32,432 nt of DNA from Candidatus Obscuribacterales bacterium (GTDB taxonomy: Bacteria > Cyanobacteriota > Vampirovibrionia > Obscuribacterales > Obscuribacteraceae): positions 1-32,432 of the forward strand of contig JAIELX010000023.1 of assembly GCA_019752635.1 (NCBI GenBank). Reading direction: 5' to 3'. The translations under genes and the position numbers were made by a program. Shown here piece after piece: positions 16,209-24,174 of this stretch (its first letter is position 1; each line of letters opens with the position of its first letter). The notes beneath the pieces were generated by a model. That model was given only the letters and a program-made list of their open reading frames with translations. It made no database searches and was not told the DNA's origin.

Positions 16209-17270
16209 ATGGATACGGTCTCCGTTCGGACGAATGTATCCGGACGGTCTCCGGCTTCGTTTAACCTGGTTGTCAGCAGCGGCGGTTCGCGTGCAATTCT
16301 GGGTGGGGGCGGCGCAATCGCCGGTCTCCACATGGCTGGAATCACCGAATGGCAATCAATTGGCGGCATCAGCGGCGGTTCAATACCCGCATTGATGTTG
16401 GCCGGTGGTGCCTCTCCGTCAACGCTAATCAGGCGTGCCATGGACTGCGATTTCAGCAGCCTGGTCGAACGCAAAGCCGGACTGTTCGGTACTGTCATGG
16501 CATTCCTGTTAAAGGAACACTATGAAGTTCGCAATCCGCGCCCCGTTGAGGGCATTCTGGCCACGGACAAACTGGCCGATTTCGTCGAGTCTTTCCATCC
16601 GACGTGGCCGAAGAATTTCTGGACAGTCGCTGCCGCCGGCACCTCGCAAATCATGTTCACCGCAGACGGTGTGCGTGAATACCGAGCTGACGGTGCGGTG
16701 ATTCAGATTTCCGACAAGCCCGCGCCGGTAGGACTGGCTATTCGCGCCACTTGCACCATTCCCGGTATCATCACGGCGGTCAAGTTCGGCGACCACTATT
16801 TGTACGACGGCGCGCACACCAAGGACGGTATGTGCCCTGTAGGCATACCGATTCGGTACATGGACGCGCCGGCCAACAAGACCATCGCATGCTGCCTTGG
16901 CGAGGACTTCTCGCACGGGGTCATCGGCGTCGTACGCCGATTCTGGCGCTGGGTCTGGGGCGTGCCCGGTGAGCCGGATTGGGGTCCTGAAACAGCGGGC
17001 GTGATCTCCATCCGTCCGAAGATCACTCACATCCACGCACTGAAGTTCGCACTTTCCGATGACCAGAAGTGGTTGGCGGTGCTGCTCGGTTTCCGAGCCA
17101 CCGTTTACCGGCTGCATCGCGAGGGTCTGCTCAAGGGCGAGCGCCTGGAAGCCGTGAACAACATGCTGCGCGAGATCGGTGATTTCGACTCCATTCCACT
17201 GGCCAAACCCGGTCAGGAACAGCGATTGGCCCCGCGCGCCGAAGCTGCATTCGCCAAGTACATCGGCTAA
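16209..17270 (+). CDS. Patatin-like phospholipase/acyl hydrolase
   Basis: This 353-residue protein has the patatin landmarks. A glycine-rich oxyanion loop LGGGGAIAGLHMAG comes near residues 36-49, and the nucleophile elbow GISGGS (GxSxG) near 57-62. The catalytic Asp lies in the YDGAHTKDG segment (DGA motif) near residue 200. The family hydrolyses acyl esters of phospholipids or storage lipids with a Ser-Asp dyad. There is no obvious signal peptide, so it is probably cytoplasmic. The usual Arg/Lys after the first glycines is Ala here. AAAGGGA precedes the ATG, and a 7-bp stem CGGCTTC/GAAGCCG lies just before that. With the acyl-CoA dehydrogenase downstream it points to fatty-acid release and oxidation. 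Confidence 0.88.
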   Translation: MDTVSVRTNVSGRSPASFNLVVSSGGSRAILGGGGAIAGLHMAGITEWQSIGGISGGSIPALMLAGGASPSTLIRRAMDCDFSSLVERKAGLFGTVMAFLLKEHYEVRNPRPVEGILATDKLADFVESFHPTWPKNFWTVAAAGTSQIMFTADGVREYRADGAVIQISDKPAPVGLAIRATCTIPGIITAVKFGDHYLYDGAHTKDGMCPVGIPIRYMDAPANKTIACCLGEDFSHGVIGVVRRFWRWVWGVPGEPDWGPETAGVISIRPKITHIHALKFALSDDQKWLAVLLGFRATVYRLHREGLLKGERLEAVNNMLREIGDFDSIPLAKPGQEQRLAPRAEAAFAKYIG

Positions 17271-17709
17271 GCGCCGATGCCGAACACGAACGCGTGAGCG
17301 GCCGTGATTTGTTTGTATGCGCTCCGGCGTCTCGGCAAGCCTCCTCGCCTCTGCCCGTGCAGAGCGACAGGAAGCTCCCGGGGCTCATCGCCGAGCTTCC
17401 TCGGCCGAACTGAGCCGCTAATCAAACAACTCACGGCCGCTCACGGTTATCGGTGCCGGCTACACTTCCTGCCAAGCAAGCTCGAACGGCGAAGAGCCGC
17501 AACGAGGCTTGGCGAGAAGCCGCAGCTCTTCCTAATCGAGCTCCGTGCCCTGTGCAACGGTGCCGGTTCTTATAACTGGGACGCAACTTGCCTGGCAAGA
17601 ACGCGATTCCACCCGGTCGGGCAGTGTGCACACTCGCCCGGGCATGAGTTCTGTGCCAACTCCTCAAGTCAAACGGGAGACGCTTTGTCTCCTTCACAAG
17701 GAAAACACA
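17271..17709 (+). other. Intergenic region with several stems upstream of the acyl-CoA dehydrogenase
   Basis: This 439-bp gap has no gene. Visible stems are AGGAAGCTC/GAGCTTCCT with a 15-nt loop (17370-17402), CTTGCC/GGCAAG (about 17587-17599) and GGAGAC/GTCTCC with a 5-nt loop just before the AAGGA ribosome binding site (about 17678-17695). The last could influence translation of the dehydrogenase. None has a U-run. Confidence 0.45.
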
Positions 17710-20043
17710 ATGTCTAACAAGAATGATCCTCGGCTTCCCAACACCGACGACGGCAACCTGACGGAAGACATCCTTCGCCACCGCGGTAAGGGGCAGAAGG
17801 AAATCGAGGCGATGGGCGAGCTGGATCGCGGCGACGAGCTGTTCGAAGAGACCCTCGACCCGAAGTTCCGTACCGTCAACTCCGGCGTTCACCGCGCCCT
17901 CTGGGACGGCAAGACGCCGCTCGACCTGTTCCAAGTTCCGGCGGTCATCGGCGCGAATCAGCCGCGCCCGGCCTATCTGGACCGCATGGACGAGTGCATC
18001 GCGATCGTGAAGCGTCACCGTGACGCCGGCACGCTGTTCTACCCGGATCGCAACGCCATCCTGGCGAAGATCGCGCAAGACAAGGTCGTGACGGACGCGA
18101 CCGCCGAAGCCATTGCTGTCGCCAACAAGGTGAACGACGTCGTGATTCAGGAACTGGCACGGGCCGGTTACTGGGGCGCGCTCGTCGACAGCAAGTACGG
18201 CGGCTGGGGCGCGAGCTTCGCGCACGTCAGCAAGTTCCTCAATCGCATGGCCGCCGAAGGTGACCCCTCGGTCGCGGGCATGCTCAGCATCCACGGCTGC
18301 ATTGGCGCAGTCGACCCGATCCAGGCGTTCGGTACCGAAGCGCAGAAGCAGGCCTTCCTGCCGATGCTCGCCGACGGTCGCCGTCTGTCCGCGTTCGCGC
18401 TGACCGAGCCGGGTGCCGGTTCGGACCTGACGGCGATGACCACCAAGGCCGTGCTCGACGGCGACCACTGGGTCGTGACCGGGAAGAAGCTGTTCATCTC
18501 GAACATCTACCCGGGCCGCATGATCGGCTTGGTCGTGCTGATCCAGGGCAAGGACCTGCCCTACGCCGCCGAGGTCACCGACCGGTTCGTTGACCAGAAG
18601 CCGGCGCTGCTGAAGAAGCGCTTCACCAGCGAAGAGGCCGACAAGGCCATCGCGCTGAAAAAGGAGAAGTGGCTCGAGAAGTGGCACCCCTCGGTGCTGA
18701 TCGTGGACCTGCCCGCCAAGGAAAACGAGCACTTCAGCCTGGACCGTTACGGCATCCACGCTGTCATCCACATCCACAACTACGGCATGAACTTCAACGG
18801 CCTGCGCGTTCCGAAGTTCAACCTGCTCGAGCCGCGCGTGGCCGAGAAGGACGGCTCGATGGTGGTGAAGGGCGACGGCATGACCATCGCCTACCACGGC
18901 CTCAACCGTGGTCGCGTCGCGCTCTGCTCCAATGCTGCAGGCTCGATGCGGCAGCTGGCGGAGAGCATGCGCCCGTGGGTCCAGTTCCGCGAGACCTACG
19001 GTGACGAGATCGGTAACCGCGAGCAGGTGCAGGAGCGCATGGCGCGCCTGGCCTCGCTGATCGTCGGCGCGGACGCCCTGTCCGAGCTGTGCGCTTCACT
19101 CCTGGACCAGGGGTACCGCGGCGAACTCGAGTGCATCGTAGCGAAGGTGTTCGGTAGCGAGGCTTTGAAGGAAGCCGCCATCGAACTGGCGCTCAAGACG
19201 CACGGCGGTCGCTCGTTCCTGTGGGGTCACCTGGTTGGCGACAACCTGCATGACTTCATCGCGCCCTGCATCTACGAGGGCGAGGGCGGCATGCTCTCCA
19301 TGGCCGAGTTCAAGGGCCTGGTCAAGGAGCACGGCAAGAAGTACATGGCTCCCATGCTCGGCTTCAACCCCAAGAAGCCGACCTCGCTGCGCCTGAAGCA
19401 CATTCCGGCGATGGCGAAGATCGGGCTGTGGACGACCTGGGCCTTCCTGTTCAACCGCAAGGATCGCCAGTCGATTCGCGGTCTGAACAAGCGGCTCTCC
19501 GGTCACGTGCGCTTCGCGCTCAACACCTTCCGCACCCTGATGCGGCAGGTTCACGGCGCGATGATGACTCACCAGATGAAGCTGGCCGACCGTCAGCTGC
19601 GCATGCGTGAGCTGTCGATGGACGTGCAGAAGACGGTCACCATTCTGGCAACGTGCTACCACGCCCAGAAGCAAGGTGACGAGGTGACGATCATGGCCGC
19701 GGACCTGCTCTGCCAGGACCTGAGCCGCGAGATCAGCCCGGCGGGTATCTCGAAAACGGTTGCCGCTCTGCTGCCGACCGTGGCGGCTGGCGCGTTGGCA
19801 TTCTTCGGCATGCCGTTCTGGCTCGTGGCGGTGGGCACCGGCGTCAGCGCCATGCTCAGCGCCGGCATGGCTCTGCGGTCGACCGGACGCAAGTCCGACG
19901 CGTTCTTCCGCAGCTGCGTCAAGCTGGCTCGCGCCATCAAGGAAGGCAAGTTCACCCAGCTCCAGGGGGTGACCGCGCCCGCCATCCTGAAGACCTACGT
20001 CAAGCCCGCCAAGGAGACGAAGGACGGCAAGGCGTCGAAGTAA
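17710..20043 (+). CDS. Long acyl-CoA dehydrogenase, FadE-like
   Basis: This 777-residue protein has a flavin-dependent acyl-CoA dehydrogenase core at about 90-550 and a long C-terminal extension, a length comparable to FadE. Diagnostic segments are YGGWGAS, SAFALTEPGAGSDL, the loop NRGRVALC, and IYEGEGGML, which carries the likely catalytic Glu. The extension is helical and includes a hydrophobic stretch near 680-720 (ALLPTVAAGALAFFGMPFWL) that could associate with membrane. The reaction is alpha-beta desaturation of acyl-CoA. Third codon positions are strongly G/C, clearly more so than in the neighbouring genes, which suggests recent transfer or high expression. The start MSNKND is supported by AAGGA. 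Transcription ends at the hairpin at 20121. Confidence 0.93.
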   Translation: MSNKNDPRLPNTDDGNLTEDILRHRGKGQKEIEAMGELDRGDELFEETLDPKFRTVNSGVHRALWDGKTPLDLFQVPAVIGANQPRPAYLDRMDECIAIVKRHRDAGTLFYPDRNAILAKIAQDKVVTDATAEAIAVANKVNDVVIQELARAGYWGALVDSKYGGWGASFAHVSKFLNRMAAEGDPSVAGMLSIHGCIGAVDPIQAFGTEAQKQAFLPMLADGRRLSAFALTEPGAGSDLTAMTTKAVLDGDHWVVTGKKLFISNIYPGRMIGLVVLIQGKDLPYAAEVTDRFVDQKPALLKKRFTSEEADKAIALKKEKWLEKWHPSVLIVDLPAKENEHFSLDRYGIHAVIHIHNYGMNFNGLRVPKFNLLEPRVAEKDGSMVVKGDGMTIAYHGLNRGRVALCSNAAGSMRQLAESMRPWVQFRETYGDEIGNREQVQERMARLASLIVGADALSELCASLLDQGYRGELECIVAKVFGSEALKEAAIELALKTHGGRSFLWGHLVGDNLHDFIAPCIYEGEGGMLSMAEFKGLVKEHGKKYMAPMLGFNPKKPTSLRLKHIPAMAKIGLWTTWAFLFNRKDRQSIRGLNKRLSGHVRFALNTFRTLMRQVHGAMMTHQMKLADRQLRMRELSMDVQKTVTILATCYHAQKQGDEVTIMAADLLCQDLSREISPAGISKTVAALLPTVAAGALAFFGMPFWLVAVGTGVSAMLSAGMALRSTGRKSDAFFRSCVKLARAIKEGKFTQLQGVTAPAILKTYVKPAKETKDGKASK

Positions 20044-20120
20044 GGTAGTCGCTGGCGGCGGGGGATTAGCTCCACCAAAGGGCTGATTCTCCGCATGCCG
20101 GCGTCACTTCGTTAAAGGGC

Positions 20121-20147
20121 AAAAGGGGGCGTTCTGCGCCTCCTTTT
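20121..20147 (+). terminator. Intrinsic terminator after the acyl-CoA dehydrogenase
   Basis: AAAAGGGGGCG pairs with CGCCTCCTTTT around TTCTG (11 bp with one G-T wobble). The right arm ends in TTTTG. It lies about 80 bp beyond the stop codon. Confidence 0.8.
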
Positions 20148-20162
20148 GTTCAATCCTCCCCT

Positions 20163-20182
20163 CTACTATACGTCCTCGTGCA
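20163..20182 (+). repeat. Intergenic 20-bp element, copy 1
   Basis: The sequence is CTACTATACGTCCTCGTGCA. It lies about 120 bp after the dehydrogenase stop codon and just past its terminator. Two related copies are at 21267 and 22188 in the same orientation, each about 100 bp after a gene. The function is unknown: it could be a protein-binding site, an RNA 3' element or part of a duplicated intergenic block. Confidence 0.6.
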
Positions 20183-20368
20183 TATGATATTTCAACTGCG
20201 GCGCGTTGTTGCTTGCACAAGCGCGCGAACGCGTAGCTCTCTCGTCTTTCTCTGCCACCCCAGCTTGTTTTAGGCACTGTGGAAACCGGAAAATTGAGTC
20301 AGATTTTGTTCCACCAAAAGCACCAGAGAAGATTCACGCAACCAAGCAGCAAACTCATTCAAACGCCC

Positions 20369-20385
20369 TCTTCGCTCAGCGAAGA
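20369..20385 (+). promoter_or_regulatory. Palindrome in the leader of the 105-residue protein gene
   Basis: TCTTCGCT and AGCGAAGA are perfect arms around a single base, located 13 bp before the GGAGG ribosome binding site. It could be an operator or an RNA stem. The rest of 20183-20368 shows nothing I can identify. Confidence 0.4.
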
Positions 20386-20408
20386 ACTACTCAAACGTGG
20401 AGGTTGTT

Positions 20409-20726
20409 ATGGACGTGTTCAATGCGAGGATCAGCCAGAGCAGCATCCTAGTGGACGAGGACCGGCTCTCGGTGTCACTGGACTTCGAGGCACCAGGGTT
20501 ATGCGGATCCTTCGGTTACAGCAATTTCGCCATCGATTCCGAGGCTATTGGCCGATACATCTCAGCGATCCTCAAACTGGTCGGTGAATCACGGTGGGAA
20601 AAACTCGCCGGTCAATACATCCGTGTCCGATTGAAAGATTCCAAAGTCTATGCAATCGGTCACATTCTGCACGACAACTGGTTCGACAACGACGTATTCT
20701 TCGGCAGGACCCACATCAAGAACTAG
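20409..20726 (+). CDS. Small unknown protein with a WExLxGxYIRVR motif
   Basis: This 105-residue acidic protein is soluble. Its second half reads SRWEKLAGQYIRVRLKDSK, then AIGHILHDNWFD. This resembles, from memory, a small domain found in many phage and mobile-element proteins whose role is unknown. GGAGG lies 6 nt before the ATG; an upstream GTG (20397) is less likely because it would overlap this site. The gene is followed 43 bp later by a small membrane protein gene and is probably cotranscribed with it. No catalytic motif is visible. Confidence 0.75.
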   Translation: MDVFNARISQSSILVDEDRLSVSLDFEAPGLCGSFGYSNFAIDSEAIGRYISAILKLVGESRWEKLAGQYIRVRLKDSKVYAIGHILHDNWFDNDVFFGRTHIKN

Positions 20727-20769
20727 CGCATAAACAACGCACACCAACCCCACCGAACATGGAGCCACC

Positions 20770-21168
20770 ATGTCCGTTTTACAAGTGTTCGTGTTGATCG
20801 TGATGCTGCTGACCAACTCCCTGGCGGTAGTATTCGCCTTTCGGCTGCCGTCGCGATGCGCCATCGTCATGAGATTGCTGACTCAGAAAGTACAAGGTCT
20901 CGACCTCCAAAGTGCTGAAACGGTGGGCGTCAGCATCGGATGCGCGCTGTTCAGTTCGCTGGTAACGCTGGCGTTCTGGCTGCACAGTCCTGAACGGGAT
21001 CTGGTACGTATGGGGCCCTCGTTGGGAGTACAGCTGCTCACCCTGCTGCATCTGGCAGCGTGCCACCAAAAGTTTCACGGGCAAAGAAAAGATCTGCAAA
21101 ATAAAGCACTCCTGCAATACCTCAGAGCGCTCAAGCGACCACGCAGGACCGAATCGCGCCGACTCTGA
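20770..21168 (+). CDS. Small membrane protein of unknown function
   Basis: This 132-residue protein has hydrophobic segments at about 3-23 (VFVLIVMLLTNSLAVVFAF), 52-70 (VGVSIGCALFSSLVTLAFW) and more weakly 84-98. It ends in a strongly basic tail rich in Arg and Lys, probably cytoplasmic. GGAG is 6 nt upstream of the ATG. It lies just downstream of the 105-residue protein gene. No family was recognised. Confidence 0.7.
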   Translation: MSVLQVFVLIVMLLTNSLAVVFAFRLPSRCAIVMRLLTQKVQGLDLQSAETVGVSIGCALFSSLVTLAFWLHSPERDLVRMGPSLGVQLLTLLHLAACHQKFHGQRKDLQNKALLQYLRALKRPRRTESRRL

Positions 21169-21266
21169 AACATACGAAGCGCCAATCGGGAAGTCCAAAC
21201 ATCTGGTCCACACCAAGGGCAAGAGGCGGGCGTTTTTCCGCGCCCCGTCCTATTCAAACCCCAACC

Positions 21267-21286
21267 CTACTATACATCCTCGCACA
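21267..21286 (+). repeat. Intergenic 20-bp element, copy 2
   Basis: The sequence is CTACTATACATCCTCGCACA. It differs from copy 1 at three positions and from copy 3 at three positions, and lies about 100 bp after the stop of the small membrane protein gene. Confidence 0.6.
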
Positions 21287-21423
21287 CCCGGAACAATGTC
21301 CGCAAAGCTCGAACAGCCTTACGTTCAGGACTCGCCAAATTCGTGATGATACTAAGCAACCAAGCGCTATTCACTTGACCCGCATCTACGGGGGAACTCC
21401 CCTCGCGGTCCGGCATCTGTGCG

Positions 21424-21453
21424 TTGCTATAACCTAAGCAGACTGGCTATAAA
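21424..21453 (+). promoter_or_regulatory. Candidate sigma70-type promoter
   Basis: TTGCTA (21424-21429) and TATAAA (21448-21453) are separated by 18 bp. Transcription would begin near 21460, giving a leader of about 235 nt before the gene at 21696. Confidence 0.45.
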
Positions 21454-21695
21454 AGGGTACTCTCTCCCACCTCCACACCCACAAAGACTCCCTCCAGCAA
21501 CATTTGATTCACTAGGCACAACCGACACAGTCCCCGAATTCACCCACGGGAGTGGTTCATCGCATGCAAAGTCTTTAACCCCTCACGCGCTTGGGAGTAT
21601 GCATTTGAGCGCTGCTTTTTGAACACGGCATCGGCGATGTTCTCAGGACAGACGACTCCACCAAACCTTGTTCCACCCCTTAACGAGTGAGACCC

Positions 21696-22082
21696 ATGAT
21701 GAGCGCCTACCGTGGTTACTATTACATGATGACCGAGGCCGCGCAGGAGAAGTTCAATGAGACGGTCGACGTTGTGCTGGAGGGCCACTACGAGTACCCG
21801 TGCGGTACGAAAGTGCCAGTGAGACATCACGATAGTGTACCGGAGTGGCAGATGGTCTTCAGGGAAGAAGTTGAGATGCATGGGATGAAGATCGATCTCT
21901 ACCGCATGCAGGACATCTACGGCACTTACTACGACATGTTCATTCAGCAAGTCGCAGACGACCCGCGCGGCAACGGCAGTTTCCTCGTGTTCGTATGCTT
22001 CGCGATGGCGAATGGCAGGGTTCCCCCGAAACTTCGCTGGACCGACGAAGCAATACTGCAGGAATTAGAAGCAAAGAAATGA
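21696..22082 (+). CDS. Small unknown protein, Tyr/Met-rich
   Basis: This 128-residue soluble protein begins MMSAYRGYYYMMTEAAQEKF and is rich in Tyr, Met, Glu and Asp. It has a central acidic part and a C-terminal FVCFAMANGRVPPKLRWTDE segment. No family or motif was recognised. The start is chosen at the ATG pair; a GTG nine bases upstream is possible, and the ribosome binding site (GAGTGAG) is poor. A long leader and repeat copy 3 flank it. The codon pattern and absence of overlapping alternatives support it as a real gene. Confidence 0.65.
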   Translation: MMSAYRGYYYMMTEAAQEKFNETVDVVLEGHYEYPCGTKVPVRHHDSVPEWQMVFREEVEMHGMKIDLYRMQDIYGTYYDMFIQQVADDPRGNGSFLVFVCFAMANGRVPPKLRWTDEAILQELEAKK

Positions 22083-22187
22083 AAGGCCAGGCCAGTCTGC
22101 GCACTATAAAACCTACTGCGGAAAGTCGCCTCCAAGGCGACGAGTCGCTTGAGATATTCTTTGGTAATTTGCTCACATTCGCGCCGC

Positions 22188-22207
22188 CTACTACACGCCC
22201 TCGCACA
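22188..22207 (+). repeat. Intergenic 20-bp element, copy 3
   Basis: The sequence is CTACTACACGCCCTCGCACA, matching the consensus CTACTAYACRYCCTCGYRCA. It lies about 105 bp after the stop of the 128-residue protein gene. Confidence 0.6.
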
Positions 22208-22356
22208 TCAAGCAAAGCCAAGCTTGCAGCAAAATGCCAGGCTACCGTCGCACTTGCTCAGAGACCACGCGCTGCCACCACTGCTGGTCTCAACAGAACT
22301 ATCCGACCCGCGAAACCGGAATGTGCGATTGAACGTTCTGGTTTCAACCCGGAACA

Positions 22357-22380
22357 CGGAAAGGAGCCGGGTCCTTTCCG
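22357..22380 (+). terminator. Perfect 9-bp stem, possible terminator
   Basis: CGGAAAGGA and TCCTTTCCG flank GCCGGG. The following CGTTCATTT has only a short T-rich stretch, so termination would be modest. Confidence 0.4.
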
Positions 22381-22473
22381 CGTTCATTTCTGTCAGTCGC
22401 TACTATCTCCTACCGTACACGCAATGATGAACAGAAAAGCTCGAGGATGTCACATAGTTAGTTGAATTTCGAG

Positions 22474-22902
22474 ATGAACCTCCTGAGGGCTGCACCTGGT
22501 AAGGTTTCAGGTGCCAAAACCAAGGGCGAACAGGCCCGGGAGGTCATCTTGAAGAGATCATCTACCGCGAGCAAGAGTATTGTCAATCTGAGTCCAAAGG
22601 GACTTGAAGCGCTGAGCGATCAGCTGCAGATGGACCTGAAGACGATTGTGGAGAAGGGTGTAGGGGCTGCGTTGCAGGACTTCGCGCTGTTGTTCATCGA
22701 CTTGCTAAGTCCAGCTAAGATCAATGGCAGTTACCTTACAACTCGCACCAACTCCCCGCAACCGTCGGGAAAGACTGCTTTGTACCCCGAAGGACCGCGG
22801 GTGGCAACAATGCATGCAGATGATCCCACTCGAGCAATTTTTCGCCGAAGACGACAAACGACCATGCGAACAGCCTTTGCGTTGGGTGTGCAACCCGTGT
22901 AG
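22474..22902 (+). CDS. Doubtful hypothetical protein whose 3' end overlaps an antisense gene
   Basis: The frame encodes 142 residues. The first 85 or so look protein-like and helical (SKSIVNLSPKGLEALSDQLQ, then VEKGVGAALQDFALLFIDLL). The last 55 are Arg/Thr/Pro-rich and lie opposite the DNA-binding domain of the response-regulator-like gene on the other strand. That part is probably read-through into antisense sequence. The gene may have lost its own 3' end when it was joined to its convergent neighbour, or may be spurious. The ribosome binding site is weak. A TTG at 22462 is an alternative start. Confidence 0.35.
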   Translation: MNLLRAAPGKVSGAKTKGEQAREVILKRSSTASKSIVNLSPKGLEALSDQLQMDLKTIVEKGVGAALQDFALLFIDLLSPAKINGSYLTTRTNSPQPSGKTALYPEGPRVATMHADDPTRAIFRRRRQTTMRTAFALGVQPV

Positions 22903-23393
22903 CTGGCGATTTCGCTAAGTGAAAAAGACTTGCCTACATCTACATTGGTAAGCAGCAGTTCAGCAAGCCGCACGCCGGCTCCACCTATCCTTGTTTGCCC
23001 CCTCATTCCTTTGAGCAATTTGCTTGTTAGGCAAATGACGAGTTCGCCAGATGGCAACGAATCTCTGCGTGACTCCGTCGATGTGCACTTTAACAGCTGA
23101 AGGCGAGCCCAAATCTCCGCGGCGGAAAACGGTTCGGTGAAGCAATTCAAGCTCGATGACGTTTTCGCTTGTGCGGAGTTCACTAGCAGCAGCGAGGGAA
23201 GGCAATCCCATGGCGCGTACATCAACGCCTCCTGCTTGCGCGAGTCACATATAACGGCATCGAAAAGAGGGGTCAGCCGGTCGGCATCGAACGAAGCCGA
23301 GGGCTCCAAGGTTTGAAGGGAAGCGGGGTGCAGGGCTTTTGCTAGTTCACTCGCCAAAGTGTCGTCAGCAGTCAATAACAGTATCCTTTTCAT
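22731..23393 (-). CDS. Winged-helix response-regulator-like protein with atypical receiver
   Basis: This 220-residue protein has an N-terminal receiver-like domain (1-100). The acidic pair Asp10-Asp11 (LTADD) and Asp50 in DAVICDS are kept, but the conserved Lys-Pro near the end reads TEPF (Glu85 in place of Lys). The C-terminal part (about 125-215) fits an OmpR/PhoB winged helix: FSLSEIASYTG, VRMVVCRLRRKI recognition helix and a GPSGYKAVF wing. It probably binds DNA, with phosphorylation switching absent or altered (inference). GGAG lies about 8 nt before the ATG. No histidine kinase is next to it. The upstream minus-strand cluster ends at a terminator, so this gene has its own start. Confidence 0.75.
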   Translation of the reverse strand: MKRILLLTADDTLASELAKALHPASLQTLEPSASFDADRLTPLFDAVICDSRKQEALMYAPWDCLPSLLLVNSAQAKTSSSLNCFTEPFSAAEIWARLQLLKCTSTESRRDSLPSGELVICLTSKLLKGMRGQTRIGGAGVRLAELLLTNVDVGKSFSLSEIASYTGCTPNAKAVRMVVCRLRRKIARVGSSACIVATRGPSGYKAVFPDGCGELVRVVR

Positions 23394-23486
23394 TTAGGTA
23401 ACTCCGTGGCAATACAGTTAATGAAAGTTTCGTCTAGCTAGTTCGCACTGAAAATCGCCGGTAGCCGCTCATCTTGCACGTCGAAA

Positions 23487-23523
23487 ACGAACGCCGCAGC
23501 CATGAAGAAACTGCGGCGTTCGT
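23487..23523 (-). terminator. Strong intrinsic terminator of the small-protein cluster
   Basis: A perfect 13-bp stem, ACGAACGCCGCAG and CTGCGGCGTTCGT with an 11-nt loop, is followed on the minus strand by a TTTT run. It lies 28 bp past the stop of the 162-residue protein gene. Confidence 0.8.
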
Positions 23524-23551
23524 CGTACAACGCACCACTCGGTCAAAAAAA

Positions 23552-24040
23552 CTAACGTGATAATCCAGGGACTTTCTTTATGTCGTCGCGCACCTGAATT
23601 CTTGCGGCGTCGGACTCTCTCATCGCCTGCTTAAGCAGCTTGCCGACCTTTGTGTTCTCAGCGGGAGGGATCAACAGATTCTTCTTTGGCGCAGCATCGC
23701 TGAACGCCTCCTCCTTAACCGGCTTTGCCTTCACCAGAAACTTGTCCGGGACTCCCTTGCCACAGCCGTCAATGTCGAGGTTTCCGAAGAGTTCCGCAAC
23801 CGTTTTCTCCAACTGCGCGTTACGCGCCTCTAGTCCCCAACCGGACAGCGCTAGCTTCTTCTCCGCCGGAGTGCGCACTGCGGAACTATCCGGCGCGCCT
23901 GCGTCTTCCGTCGGCTTGCTCGGCTTCAGTCCATTGGCCAACGCCGACCACAAATCAGCAGAAAGATCTGCAATCCTTTCTGGTTGCGAAAGAGGACTTC
24001 CCTTCAATTCCGTTTCCATCACATCATCCAAATCGTTCAT
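23552..24040 (-). CDS. Hypothetical soluble protein, acidic and largely disordered
   Basis: This 162-residue protein begins MNDLDD, preceded by GAGGAG at ideal distance; a longer reading from 24079 is therefore unlikely. It has a hydrophilic N-half with Ser/Pro/Glu-rich stretches. A short segment NAQLEKTVAELFGNLDIDGCGKG follows, ending in an acidic loop that superficially recalls a calcium-binding motif without matching one. The C-terminus is Lys/Asp-rich. No family was recognised. It is the last gene of the minus-strand cluster of small membrane proteins, immediately before a terminator. Confidence 0.65.
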   Translation of the reverse strand: MNDLDDVMETELKGSPLSQPERIADLSADLWSALANGLKPSKPTEDAGAPDSSAVRTPAEKKLALSGWGLEARNAQLEKTVAELFGNLDIDGCGKGVPDKFLVKAKPVKEEAFSDAAPKKNLLIPPAENTKVGKLLKQAMRESDAARIQVRDDIKKVPGLSR

Positions 24041-24174
24041 TTCATTCTCCTCGTTGCCCGTCGCTTCGCCTTTGAACAAAGCTAGTTTTGCATTTCGAAC
24101 CAGTGAGTTTTACGTGCAAATCATCGGAACTAAACCGGGGAAATGAACTCATCAAAATCGATGACAGATTGCGA

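Larger units (their letters stand above)
21169..21695 (+). other. Intergenic region with weak terminator-like stem and repeat copy 2
   Basis: No gene is supported in this 527-bp stretch. GGGCG/CGCCC at 21228-21245 forms a short GC stem around TTTTTCCG. Its surroundings resemble the terminator block at 20121 (both start with GGGCAA and are followed by a C-rich tract and the 20-bp element). A candidate promoter lies at 21424-21453. Confidence 0.45.
22083..22473 (+). other. Intergenic region with repeat copy 3 and a stem
   Basis: There is no gene in this 391-bp gap. Repeat copy 3 is at 22188. A perfect stem CGGAAAGGA/TCCTTTCCG with a 6-nt loop is at 22357-22380, followed by CGTTCATTT, and may terminate transcription from upstream. 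A CTACTAT string at about 22405 may be a decayed fourth copy of the repeat. Confidence 0.45.

Noticed and set aside
18669..19674. ORFs antisense to or out of frame with the acyl-CoA dehydrogenase
   Set aside because: They are typical shadows of a high-GC gene; the dehydrogenase motifs fix the true frame.
20119..20165. tRNA-like T-loop string (GTTCAATCC) after the acyl-CoA dehydrogenase
   Set aside because: No acceptor, D or anticodon arms can be formed; the stem is a terminator.
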